A stretch of DNA of 64,000 nucleotides from assembly GCA_019651435.1 (NCBI GenBank), contig BOYI01000001.1:1-64000 (forward strand), written 5' to 3'. The stretch is from Pelagibacteraceae bacterium. Lineage in GTDB: Bacteria; Pseudomonadota; Alphaproteobacteria; HIMB59. The translations under genes and the position numbers were made by a program. The notes below the pieces were generated by a model, which saw only the letters and a list, made by a program, of their open reading frames with translations, had not been told where the DNA came from and ran no database searches. This document shows, piece by piece, positions 44,550 through 53,824 of this stretch (position 1 is its first letter; each line of letters opens with the position of its first letter).

Positions 44550-45505
44550 AAAAATCAAACTTATCAAAAGTAAAAAAACAATTATTAAATAAAAATATTA
44601 AAACAGGTGGCCCCCTTAAGTTTAATCCTGATGCCTCAAATAAAATTTTTCAACTTTGCAAAACAGGAAAAAAAACATTTCTTTTATTATCCTTTCAAAA
44701 TAATCCAGTGGAGTATCAAAGATATTTAAGAGCTGACCATGCTCTTTACTCACAGGGAGTTCTCACACCCTCGGTTATTGAAAAAAATCCTACTCACAAG
44801 TATTTGTTAATGGAATATTTTCCAATCAATAATGCTTCAAAGTATTATAAAAAAGAGGAATTAAAAAATATTTTCCCTCAAGCAATTAAAACCTTAAAAC
44901 TTTTACAACATCCAAGAAAAAGATTTTCAGGTATCCCTATCAAACCTTTTAATAATCTCACCAGAAACGCTTCGAAGGGAATAGAGACTTATATCGAATA
45001 CTTCGATTATAAAATTCAAATAGGCTACTATCTCAATCGACTTATTCAAAAATCATTGAAAAATAACCTAATTTCATTGAATAAATATAAACCCGCTCTC
45101 ACGCATGGAGACTTTTTTTTGGAGAACTTCATTTACTATCAAAAAGATCTCTATCTTATTGATCATCAAGATCTTCACTATAATCACCCCTATCTAGATA
45201 TTGCTTCCTTGATATTTGATGCTCGACGATTGTATTCCGCTCAGACAGAGGACAAGTTAATTCGAAATTATGCAAAGAAATTTAATCTCTCTCTAGTTGA
45301 TTTTCGATCTGAAATTCATTTAGTCAGTCTCGCCCGAAATCTACGTATTTTAGGAAACTGGGTGAATTTATACCGATCAGGTAAAACGCAATATCTTAAA
45401 AAATATCGAAAAAATACATGGCTGCAAATATTGAAGCATGTTGAGTATCTTCGTTTCTGGGATTTAAGAGAAATATTTGAAGAAATTTATAACAAAACCA
45501 AATAA
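44537..45505 (+). CDS. amgK: Aminoglycoside phosphotransferase-fold kinase, probably AmgK
   Basis: 322 residues of the APH kinase fold. Catalytic loop LTHGDFFLENFIYY (HGDxxxxN) and metal-binding LIDHQDLHYNHPYLDIASL follow the family pattern. Placement between tsaE and murU is the known order for AmgK, which phosphorylates the anomeric position of N-acetylmuramate and N-acetylglucosamine in peptidoglycan recycling. Substrate assignment rests on context; a general APH domain kinase cannot be excluded. Confidence 0.82.
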   Translation: MASLKKSNLSKVKKQLLNKNIKTGGPLKFNPDASNKIFQLCKTGKKTFLLLSFQNNPVEYQRYLRADHALYSQGVLTPSVIEKNPTHKYLLMEYFPINNASKYYKKEELKNIFPQAIKTLKLLQHPRKRFSGIPIKPFNNLTRNASKGIETYIEYFDYKIQIGYYLNRLIQKSLKNNLISLNKYKPALTHGDFFLENFIYYQKDLYLIDHQDLHYNHPYLDIASLIFDARRLYSAQTEDKLIRNYAKKFNLSLVDFRSEIHLVSLARNLRILGNWVNLYRSGKTQYLKKYRKNTWLQILKHVEYLRFWDLREIFEEIYNKTK

Positions 45506-46150
45506 ATGGATGTATTAATTTTAGCTGCAGGGTTGGGCACAAGAATGGAAGACTTAACTAAAGATCTTCCAAAGCCATTATTGCCTGTTAAAGGTAAGCC
45601 TCTGATCGATTATGCTTTTAACTTAATTGAGCCCTTGCAGACGAAAAATATTTTTGTCAATACGCATTACCATGCAGATCTTATTCAATCACATATCAGT
45701 AAAAATTATGAAAATATAAAAATATCATTTGAGCCAGAGATTTTAGGAACGGGTGGAGGGATAAAAAAAATTCACCAAAACGATCTTCTAGTTTTAAATA
45801 CGGATAATCTTTGGCAGCAACAATTTGCTCAAGAAATAAAAAGCGCATGGGATTTTTTTCAAAATAATAAAAATATCGATAATTTACTCTTAACTAAAAC
45901 TAATAGTGATTTTCATGATCTTGAAATTTTACCTGATCAATCTATTCAATTTCCCTCTAATCAATGCAATGCTCAATTCCAAGGTTGTCATTTCATTCGA
46001 CAGGGAGTTTTAGAAGATTATCCAGAAATATTTAATATTCCTTCCTATTGGAATAAGTGCTCTGAGGAAAAAAAATTATTTAGTTTTTTAACAACAACAG
46101 AAAACACCCACATAGGTACAAAAGATTTATATTTGAAATACTCAAACTGA
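45506..46150 (+). CDS. murU: Nucleotidyltransferase MurU (MurNAc-1-P uridylyltransferase)
   Basis: 214 residues. N-terminal nucleotide site MDVLILAAGLGTRMEDLTKD with LPKPLLPVKGKPLIDYA, plus ETGGG-like EILGTGGGIKK and NTDNLW. This is the sugar-nucleotide pyrophosphorylase fold. With amgK it forms the AmgK-MurU bypass that feeds UDP-MurNAc. The genes abut. In relatives addB and addA follow murU before trxA; here trxA comes next. Confidence 0.87.
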   Translation: MDVLILAAGLGTRMEDLTKDLPKPLLPVKGKPLIDYAFNLIEPLQTKNIFVNTHYHADLIQSHISKNYENIKISFEPEILGTGGGIKKIHQNDLLVLNTDNLWQQQFAQEIKSAWDFFQNNKNIDNLLLTKTNSDFHDLEILPDQSIQFPSNQCNAQFQGCHFIRQGVLEDYPEIFNIPSYWNKCSEEKKLFSFLTTTENTHIGTKDLYLKYSN

Positions 46151-46168
46151 GTCCTATATATATAGAGT

Positions 46169-46501
46169 ATGGCAATAGAACAAATCAAAGATGCTGATTT
46201 TCAGCAAAGTGTATTAGATAGCTCCAATAATCAACCAGTTTTAGTCGATTTTTGGGCAGAGTGGTGCGGCCCATGTAAGGCCCTAGGCCCAATTTTAGAA
46301 AACATCGCATTAGAGTTTGAGGGCAAAGTTGCAGTAAAAAAAATTAACATTGATGAAAATCCTGAGTCGCCAGCTAACTTTGGAATTCGAAGTATTCCAA
46401 CAATCATCATGTTTAAAAACGGCACTGTGGCAGATACGAAAATAGGATTAAGTTCTGAGGCAGATCTAAAAAACTGGATTAATCTCACTTATAAAATTTA
46501 A
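46169..46501 (+). CDS. trxA: Thioredoxin
   Basis: 110 residues with the active site WAEWCGPCKALGP near 31-43, cis-Pro in IRSIPTIIMFKNG and the buried Asp in VLVDFWAEW. Typical thioredoxin length. It follows murU closely and is the last gene of the core block; beyond it the content becomes accessory. It could reduce ArsC or serve the ribonucleotide reductase as well as general disulfide turnover. Confidence 0.96.
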   Translation: MAIEQIKDADFQQSVLDSSNNQPVLVDFWAEWCGPCKALGPILENIALEFEGKVAVKKINIDENPESPANFGIRSIPTIIMFKNGTVADTKIGLSSEADLKNWINLTYKI

Positions 46502-46503
46502 GA

Positions 46504-47099
46504 TTATTTTCCAATCTGGACAGTAACTATAAGCATCGATAGTTCTTTTCGATGTAAACTTTTCATTGGAGAGACTTTCCATTTATCTAATTTTTCATAA
46601 TTAGCAATGGCCTCTCCAAAATTATACATTCATATACCCTTCATTAATTGAAAAACTAAAAATAGCATTATTTTTGAGAATGCATGAAGGCATTCACAAA
46701 CCATTAGCTTGCCATGACCATACGTAAAAGTCAACACAAGAGCATGGTCTAATACTTTTCAGAATTGATAAGTGATTGATTTAAATCTGCCCGAAATATT
46801 TTTTGAAAATTGTAGTGTGCAATAAATCAGCATCTCTTGAGAAAAATCAAGTCCCTCAAGATTTGTGATAATCTTGGCTCGTAACCAACGAGTCCAGTAT
46901 CCACAACCAGCACAAGAATGCCGAGTTCTATCTTTGTACATTTTGCAAACAGATGACAACATCTCATGTGGTGCTACATAATTCCATCCTCTAAATCTTT
47001 TTCATATTATTATTAGAGGACCAATTTTTATAGTAGTCAAGATCTCTTCGGAGTATCGAGTTTATAGATTGATATTTTATCTTCAGTCTTTTCAGGCAA
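46504..47099 (-). CDS. Class I SAM-dependent methyltransferase (many frameshifts)
   Basis: No single frame runs through, but the pieces join in order: start MPEKTEDKISIYKLDTP at TTG 47099, then DYYKNWSS, NYVAPHEML, motif I read as LDAGCGTG in mixed frames near 46895-46915, LEGLDFSQEML near 46830-46860, and an ending in YCPDWK near 46510. This is the UbiE-like methyltransferase fold, about 198 residues. Small-molecule substrate unknown. It begins 2 bases after dddP stops, on the same strand, so the two are probably one unit. Heavily damaged by indels, hence the moderate confidence. Confidence 0.6.
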
Positions 47100-47100
47100 G

Positions 47101-48383
47101 CTATGTTAGCTGCTCTAGAGGAAAGGAACTGAGTTGTTCGAGCCATTAGAGGTAACGCGATATTGATCTTCGAGTTTGACGCCTTCTTTTCCTCCTACCT
47201 CACCAATATAGGTCTCGACACAAATGGTCATATTTTCTTCGAAGTGACTTGAAAGTCAGCATTTGAAAAGTCTTCATTAGGATACGCAATCAAAGGCCAT
47301 TCATCACACAATCCAATTCCATGTACCATGCATGGGTAGTGATTATCGTAACAATTATCAGGCAATTTCCATGCTTTTCAGCAAATTCTCTAAAGCTGGT
47401 GCCTGCTTTGATAAGCTCTTTATTATGTTGAATGTGTTCGGTAGCAAGAGAATAAAGTCTTCTTTGTTCATCATTGAATCTACCTCCCTCAACAAATGTT
47501 CGAGAAATATCTGCGCAGTAACCGTAGGTCCTACCATGTCCGTATCAAAGGCAACAAGATCTCCTGGTTCAATAACTCTATTGCTACATTCTTGTAGCCA
47601 AGGATTGGTACGAGGACCAGATACTAATAATCGTGTCTCAAACCACTCGCCACCATTTTCGATGTTGGTTTTATGCATATAAGACCACAATTCTTCTTCA
47701 GTCATTCCAGCTTGAAGCTTGTCTTTCATGAGCCACATTCCCTTTTCTGCAGTTTCAATCGATGCTTTCATACAGACTAATTCATCTTCTGATTTAATAG
47801 AACGGGCAGTTTCTACAAATTTTTGCGCATTTAATAACTCTACATTAAATTGTTTGAGTAGCGTTTGAATACCAACAGGATCCGACACATCAATAGCCAA
47901 ACGATTATTTTCAGGAGAGTGCTCTCTCATTAAATCTTGAACCATGCCCGCCCATTGTTTTGCATTTTTATCGACAAAATTATTTGCAGAAAAGAAATCC
48001 CAACTGACTACACTTCGAATTTCATCAATAGTGCAGAGATGCTCAGATAAATGTTCGCTTTTAGGATAATCAAATAAAATTACTTTACCCCCAGCGCTGA
48101 TAAAAACAAAACGAACTAATTCATGCATTGTAAATAAACTCATGTTCCTACTGTCTGTTGCATAGCGAATATTGATGGGATCAAAAAGTATACAGGCCCC
48201 AACATCATTTTTTTGAAGTTGTTCAATTACTCTATTGAGACGATACATTCTGAGTCGGTCAAAATTAATTTGATCTTCGTATAAATAAGGTTTGAACTGC
48301 TGAGTGCCGGCATTTTGATTGATGACCTCTGAGAATTTAGGCCCAATTTTTCTATTGGCAAATTTACTAGTAAAATTACTCAT
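47101..48383 (-). CDS. dddP: DMSP lyase DddP family (M24 fold; frameshifted C-terminus)
   Basis: About 427 residues when joined. The N-terminal two thirds are intact: LFDPINIRYATDSRNMSLFT, NGGEWFETRLLVSGPRTNPW and VIEPGDLVAFDTDMVGP. From about 47515 the frame shifts; other frames then give YGYCADISRTF (second Asp ligand), MVHGIGLCDEWPLIAYPNED (His ligand), TICVETYIGEVGG (Glu) and GVKLEDQYRVTS (Glu), the full metal-site set. The order and wording match characterised DddP, which cleaves dimethylsulfoniopropionate to DMS and acrylate, better than ordinary Xaa-Pro peptidases. It has its own promoter copy just upstream. Confidence 0.8.
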
Positions 48384-48390
48384 TTAACAA

Positions 48391-48419
48391 AATCTAATCA
48401 CGATTTTTTTAAAAAGCAA
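48391..48419 (-). promoter_or_regulatory. Predicted promoter of dddP (copy A of a duplicated element)
   Basis: On the minus strand: -35 TTGCTT (48419-48414), a 17-base spacer (48413-48397) and -10 TAGATT (48396-48391). The -10 ends only 7 bases before the dddP ATG (48383), so the transcript would be leaderless or nearly so. A 22-base stretch (48388-48409) is identical at 49619-49640, upstream of the dehydrogenase unit, and similarity extends on both sides. Confidence 0.6.
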
Positions 48420-48478
48420 AAGAAATAATCCTTTAGGTTCAGCTGCATTTTTTGTCTCATGTATTTATCATATGCTTT

Positions 48479-49480
48479 CTATTGTGATTGTGTGTTGTAT
48501 TGAGGGTGTTTAGACTCAGGTCGATTCTTGTGTTTAACAACTATTGAGCCATCTACTACCTCTATGTCATAACCCCAATTATCCCATCCATTTAGAGATA
48601 AAGGCTCATTTAATTCATCTTCAAGAGTTCGTGGATACACATAACATCCTTCATTATCTCCATATTGAGATTTGGCTTTCTCCATCTTTTCACTTCCATA
48701 TGTAAATCTAATGGAATTTTTAAATGCTCACCTAATAAATAACATAACTTCATATCTTTACATGCTAAGTCCATTGTGAACCCCGCTTCATATTTTTGAT
48801 TAAAAATATGTGGCACAACAGTTTCCCATGCAAATGAATTACCAGCAGAAACTCTGATGGCATCAAAAAGTTTTCTAAGTCTAAGCCTGCTTTTTTTGCA
48901 ATCATCATACATTCCGAAGCTGCCACCATATTAGTGAAAGCAAGCATGTTAGAAACTACCTTCGCAATCGCACCTGCTCCGATATCTCCACAAAGTACAA
49001 CAACCTCACCAATTGCATCTTGTATTAATTCTTTCCACTCATTAAAAATCTCTTTATTACCTCCTGCTAAACTAACCATATTATTATTTTGCAATGCATG
49101 AACCCCTCCTGTCAAAGTAGCTTCTAACATGGATACATTATTGGTTAATGCTTTTTTCTAATTCTTGAGATTGCTTAAAGTCAGTAGTAGAAGTATCAAT
49201 CCAAACCATTCCTGGCGAGGCATTTTCCAATAACCCTTCTTTTCCTTCAACAGCTTGCAAGACGTGTTCAGGTTTTGGCAAACAAGTTATGGTGGCATGA
49301 CATTTTTGAGCTAACTCTTTAATAGAAGATGCTCTTGTAATATTTTCAGGAAGAAGATTTAGTTTATGTTCATCAATATCATAAGCAATCAATTGATATT
49401 TTTTGTTTTATTTAAATTATTTAAGATTGGTAATCCGGCATTCCCTAAGCCGATTACTCCTATGACTTTGAATTTGTCAT
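48479..49480 (-). CDS. 3-hydroxyisobutyrate dehydrogenase-family oxidoreductase (frameshifts)
   Basis: About 333 residues when joined. N-terminal Rossmann motif VIGVIGLGNAGLPILNNL read across a shift near 49470, then CLPKPEHVLQAVEG, TLTGGVHALQNNNMVSLAGG (the substrate GG motif), GAIAKVVSNMLAFTNM (catalytic Lys region) and FTMDLACKDMKLC. Breaks lie near 49385, 49135, 48880 and 48685. It ends with an extra 40-50 residue tail (LNGWDNWGYDIEVVDGSIVV) not usual in the family. NAD(P)-dependent oxidation of a beta-hydroxyacid is expected; 3-hydroxypropionate or tartronate are possible substrates. Shares its promoter element with dddP. Confidence 0.7.
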
Positions 49481-49481
49481 T

Positions 49482-49590
49482 TTAGCTTCCCCACCTATCA
49501 GGCATATAGATTTTTGATTTATTGAAAAAAAGGACGAATAGATAAGAACCATTCGTTAATGAAATTAACTTGAGCTTTAAATAAACTCAT
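49482..49590 (-). CDS. Small hypothetical protein before the dehydrogenase (one possible frameshift)
   Basis: From ATG 49590, behind a good AAAGGAG and a predicted promoter, the frame reads MSLFKAQVNFINEWFLSIRP; a shift in the T7/A7 run near 49518 extends it to FFNKSKIYMPDRWGS, ending at TAA 49482-49484, two bases before the dehydrogenase ATG. About 36 residues, amphipathic. In the unshifted frame it ends after 23 residues. Strong translation signals and tight spacing suggest it is real. No known function; a role coupled to the dehydrogenase is inferred from position only. Confidence 0.4.
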
Positions 49591-49621
49591 ATTCCTAACT
49601 CCTTTTTTTTACTTTTACCAA

Positions 49622-49650
49622 AATCTAATCACGATTTTTTCGAAACGCAA
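49622..49650 (-). promoter_or_regulatory. Predicted promoter of the dehydrogenase unit (copy B of the duplicated element)
   Basis: On the minus strand: -35 TTGCGT (49650-49645), 17-base spacer (49644-49628), -10 TAGATT (49627-49622). The -10 and the adjoining 22 bases match copy A before dddP exactly. Here a leader of about 25 bases with a GGAG ribosome site follows before ATG 49590. Two genes with the same control element point to co-regulation. Confidence 0.6.
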
Positions 49651-49723
49651 AAGATAATCTTTAAATCTAAGTGGTAATTTTTGCCCATTTCGCTAACTTT
49701 ATCGAGGAACTTAGTATTGATAT

Positions 49724-49826
49724 TTATAGTTTTTTGCTCTTTTCTGATATTTGTCCTACATACGTCGCCGCATTCCATAAACCAAGAGAGTTAATTGGTG
49801 AAAATCTTTTTAGAAGTTAAAGACAT
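49724..49826 (-). other. Possible small ORF or gene remnant
   Basis: From ATG 49826 with one frame change, MSLTSK leads to RFSPINSLGLWNAATYVGQI and SEKSKKL, ending at TAA 49724-49726. No family is recognised. It lies between the downstream methyltransferase-like gene and promoter copy B. It may be a true short gene, the end of a lost gene, or chance. The rest of 49660-49875 shows nothing else I can support. Confidence 0.2.
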
Positions 49827-49874
49827 ATTTATAAATGTGTAAATAAAACTGCTTACAGATATTTTAAATAAATT

Positions 49875-50746
49875 TTATTTATTTTGTCCTTTTGACTTCT
49901 TTATAAACTCCTTGGGATCATTGAATTGAAATGGTTTGATTGTAGGAAAGAAAATTTCAGCATTTTTTTGTGAAATCATTTCCAGAGGAATAAACCAAAA
50001 AAACTGACCCTTTAACTCTAGCATTTTTAAAAGAGGCTGAATAATTATCCTCATTGTTCTTTTATATGGAGATCTTAGCCTGAATGCTTGAGAAGCAATG
50101 ATAAAATTATATTTAATTGGGATGTCTTCAATTTTTTTTGAATTAAATGATCAAGTGCAATTTTTTGATCACCTCTATAAATTGCAAGAAGGGTTTTTTT
50201 CTTAGGTATTAATAATGTTGATTTGTTATCTTCTTTTAATTCCCAATTCTTTTTATTAAATTATTCATTCGCATCAACTGTTTGGTAAAATTAAAACTAG
50301 TATTTCCTTCTAACTCTTTTAATAAATTTAATTTTGGGCAAATCTTTATTATTAAAGTCACCATAAGAGGCATTAGTAATACAAAAATTAAGTTTTTATG
50401 TTCAAAAATCTATCGCTAAAAAACTTAATAAGCTTTCTATATCATCAACGCTAATTTCTTTTCCTACGACATAAATCGGATCTTCTGGAAATTGCTCGTG
50501 AGCAGCTGATAGAAGGGTAGATATAATGGTTCCTTCTCCTGTTCCGGCATCAAAAATTCGAAATGCATCTGAGTTAATTCGAGTTTTTTTAAATAAGATG
50601 AGAGTTTAAAAGCAATGCTACTTTTTTCATTTGTGAGAATTAACAAATGATAAATACTTATCTCTTGAGTCAAAAAGTCGGCTTTTTTGTCCCCATTTTC
50701 TTATCCCCTTATGCTTCTTTTTAAACAGAATTTTTAAAAATTCCAT
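49875..50746 (-). CDS. Methyltransferase-like protein with motif I (many frameshifts)
   Basis: From ATG 50746 the start is MEFLKILFKKKHKGIRKWGQ. Motif I appears as FRIFDAGTGEGTIISTLLSA near 50490-50550, then ASYGDFNN, LLIPKKKTLLAIYRGDQKIA, and near the C-terminus FIASQAF-type and QFFWFIPLEMISQKNAEIFF segments, ending KSKGQNK at 49875. About 290 residues joined. The FDAGTGEG glycine-rich loop and later aromatic-rich strands are those of a class I SAM methyltransferase fold. Substrate unknown. Divergent from bhmT with 36 bases between start codons. Confidence 0.5.
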
Positions 50747-50782
50747 ATTAGAGTTTTTTTATAAATTTGGAGGGATTTTAAG

Positions 50783-51819
50783 ATGAATTTAGTTGAAAGA
50801 TTAAATCAAGGACCTGTTTTATGTGCTGAAGGTTATCTCTTTGCTATGGAGCGTAGAGGCTACTTGCAAGCAGGCGCCTATGTACCAGAAGTCGTATTAG
50901 AGCATCCTGAAGTTGTCACTCAATTACACAGAGAATTTATTCGTGCGGGTAGCGACGTCGTGCAAGCTTTCACTTATTATGGTCATCGTGAAAAACTTCG
51001 ATTAATTGGCAAAGAAGAACTCTTAGAACCCTTACAAAAAAATGCTTTAAAAATTGCAAAAGATGCAGCTAATGAATTTCCTGAACTTGATTTAATGATT
51101 GCAGGTAACGTTGCCAATAAAACATTTATAGTCCTACTGATAAACAGTCTCATATTGATTGCCAAAAGATGTTTGCTGAACAAATAGCATGGGCAAAAGA
51201 AGCTGGTGTTGATTTTGTTATAGCAGAAACTATCAGCTGGACTGAAGAAGCTAAACTTGCATTAAAAGAAATAAAAGATGCAGGTTTAATTGCTGTTGTC
51301 AATTTAGCAATTCCAAAAGGAGATAAGACAAGAGAAGGTCATAGCGCTGCAGAAGCTTGTAAAATTTTAGAAGATCATGGTGCAGATGTGGTAGGATTGA
51401 ATTGCTATCGTGGCCCTGATATGACAATGAAATTATTACCTAGCATTAGAGAACAAGTTTCTTGTCATGTAGCGGCTCTTCCTGTTCCTTACCGAACAAA
51501 TGAAGAATTCCCTACTCATATGTATATAGAAGATCCTAACTGTGGATGTCTTGATGGAAATGTTTCTCATATTGCATTAGATGGTCTGACTTGTAATCGA
51601 TTTGAAATGGCTGAATTTACTAAACAATGCATGGATATAAATGTGAACTTTATTGGAATTTGTTGCGGGGCTGACCCACATCATGTCAGAGAAATGGCCG
51701 TTGCAATGGGCAGAAAACCAATCGCTTACAAATACTACCCTGATATGACCAAACACTTTGCTCATGGAAACGAAGGTTCTTTAAAAGATAATAATAAAGC
51801 TGATGAATGGCTTAAATAA
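50783..51819 (+). CDS. bhmT: Betaine-homocysteine S-methyltransferase (one frameshift)
   Basis: About 345 residues joined. N-terminal LNQGPVLCAEGYLFAMERRG; zinc ligands visible as Cys in VVGLNCYRGPDM and the Cys pair in FIGICCGADPHHVREMA, the BHMT/MmuM zinc site. The frame breaks near 51122, restored by NIYSPTDKQSHIDCQKMFAE. It moves a methyl group from glycine betaine (or a related onium compound) to homocysteine, giving methionine. Good GGAGGG ribosome site 8 bases before ATG. First gene of a long plus-strand run, fitting demethylation of a quaternary ammonium compound. Confidence 0.85.
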
Positions 51820-51832
51820 ATTATAATCTGAA

Positions 51833-52979
51833 ATGGAAAAGGTAGACCTACAGCGTTCAACTCACGAAGATCTGTTTATTCCAAAACGTCATCAATTAGA
51901 GGGCTGTACTAATCCTATTCACCAAGCACACGGAATTCCCAACGAATACTATACCCGCTCAGAATGCTTTGAGATGGAGGGAGAACATTTATTTAATAAA
52001 GGATGGTTTGCTGTTGGTTTCGTAAAAGATCTGCCTCAGCCTCCCGTTCTCCCAAAAATTTTTTTAATAACCCTTTTTTTAGTTGTTAAAAGAAAAAAAG
52101 ATGAAAAAAAAATTTGAGTCTTCCAAAATGTTTGTGCATCGTGGAATGATCTTAATTGAAAAGAAGTTTTTAAAAAGGGCCATCCGATGCCCCTATCACT
52201 CTTGGTGTTATAAACAAACTGGTAGGTTGACTCCCAAACTATTGGTGGCCCTGGTTATAATTACCATTCAGGTATTGATAAAATAACCTTTCCTTTTTAA
52301 AATTGATCTCATATTTGGGTGATTTATATTTGTCAATCCTGGATGGAATGGCCCACCTTTTTAAGAAATTATCAACCCTTTTTTAGACTGCTGTTTTTAC
52401 ACCAATGTATTCTGATATGAGCGACTTTCTTTAAATTAGAAGTAAATGGGAAAATGAAATTTGCTGTAGAAAATTATTTAGAGTCTTATCATTTGCCTTG
52501 GGGCATCCTGGGTTGAACAGCTACTCCAAATTAGAAGATCATGAAAACATTGTTATATGGACATTATGGGGCCAAATTTTTCAAGATATTCCCCAGACAC
52601 GACTGGAAAACAATTACAATTTAAAAACTTAGGTCCTGAGTGGGGTACAAAAGGGGAGTATATTGTTTTTTTCCTAACTTTAAACTTTGGATTCAAAAAC
52701 CAATTTTCAACCTTTTTATTGAGCCTTTAGCTCCAAATAAAATTGTGAACACTGAACAATTTTTCAGACCTGCTATGTTAGCAGATGAGTACAAAGAGAC
52801 TCGCCAAGAAAATGCTAAATTATGGAAGACCGTATTCGAAGAGGATATTTTTGTTGTCGAGGAATGCAAAAGGTAGATATGCCAAGGGTTTTGATGGGGG
52901 TCGTTTTTCTCCTGTCATGGATGAACCCACTCATGTATTCCACGATTGGTATGCTCGAAAAATTTTAAACACTCTTTAG
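51833..52979 (+). CDS. Rieske non-heme iron oxygenase alpha subunit 1 (many frameshifts)
   Basis: Pieces in order: MEKVDLQRSTHEDLFIPKRH, NEYYTRSECFEMEGEHLFNK (with FAVGFVKDLPQP), then VCAHRGMILIE-type first Rieske ligands (CxH) near 52130, CPYHSWCYKQTGRL (CxxH), and KFAVENYLESYHLPWGHPGL near 52455-52510, the mononuclear iron site with two His. The C-terminus reads GRFSPVMDEPTHVFHDW. About 380 residues. Related enzymes demethylate glycine betaine, carnitine and proline betaine. It needs an electron-transfer partner, perhaps the reductase at 61861. Densely broken in 52050-52900. Confidence 0.72.
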
Positions 52980-53014
52980 TTACAAATTAATTTAAATAAT
53001 ATTTAATATTACAA

Positions 53015-53824
53015 ATGAATGAATTTCAGGATTGGATTGGAAAGAGTTTTCATCGTGAAGACGTTATTACTGCTCGACTCGTTGATCATTTTCAAAAACT
53101 TTTGATCCTCATTTTGATCAATCTCAAGAAGTCCCTCCTTGTTTTTTTGGTGCCTAGCACCAGACAGTCTTCCCGCAAATCAACTTGGGGCTGATGGTCA
53201 TCCCCAATTAGGTATTTATCTTCCTAATATTCCCTATAAAGGAAGAATGTGGGCTGGTGGTGAAATTCAATTTTAGCAAATTTTCATTTAGGGGACTTGG
53301 TAAAAAACTTCAACAATTAAAGATATTGTTTTTAAATCAGGTAGGTCGGGTAACTTATGCTTTGTCAGTGTAGAACATCTGTATCAAGTAGAGCAAAAAA
53401 TATTATTGAAGAAATTCAAAACATTGTTTACCGAGAAGATACAACTAACAGGGCATCTAGCGAACCTGATGAAATCTTAAATTTATCAGACTCTCAAAAA
53501 TGGACGGTGCATGCAGATAGCACCATGTTATTTCGATATTCTGCCATTACTTTTAATGGACATAAAATTCACTATGACCTTCCCTTTTCTCAAAAATCTG
53601 AGGGCACGAAGGTCTGCTAACTCACGGTCCAATGCAGGCAACGCTCATTGCTAATCGAGCCTTTGCATCTGGATTACCAATAAAATCAATGAAATATCGA
53701 GGATTATCACCTTTAGTTTGCCAAGATCCTTTGATGTTGAGGTAGGAAAAGATCAAGAACGAATTATAGGAAGAGTGATATCTTCAAAAATAAGATTACG
53801 ATGCAAGCAGAGTTTGCAATATGA
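53015..53824 (+). CDS. HTD2-like hydratase (mesaconyl-CoA/FAS1-type dehydratase; frameshifts)
   Basis: About 270 residues joined: MNEFQDWIGKSFHREDVITA start, WCLAPDSLPANQLGADGHPQ, RMWAGGEIQFLANFHLGD, FKSGRSGNLCFVSV, then IVYREDT, TVHADSTMLFRYSAITFNGH with IHYDLPFS, and LLTHGPMQATLIANRAFASG. Double hot-dog MaoC/HTD2 architecture with the D...H catalytic pair in the second half. Family members hydrate mesaconyl-C4-CoA or dehydrate beta-methylmalyl/hydroxyacyl-CoA. The next gene is a CitE-type lyase, so hydration to citramalyl-CoA or malyl-type CoA then cleavage is plausible. Ends by ATGA overlap with citE. Confidence 0.72.

Noticed and set aside
46759-46962. Separate 67-residue protein with CAGCG motif
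   Set aside because: It is an out-of-frame piece of the methyltransferase motif I region, not an independent gene.
50464-50673. Separate 69-residue protein
   Set aside because: It is a frame-shifted shadow within the methyltransferase-like gene whose motif I is read in another frame.
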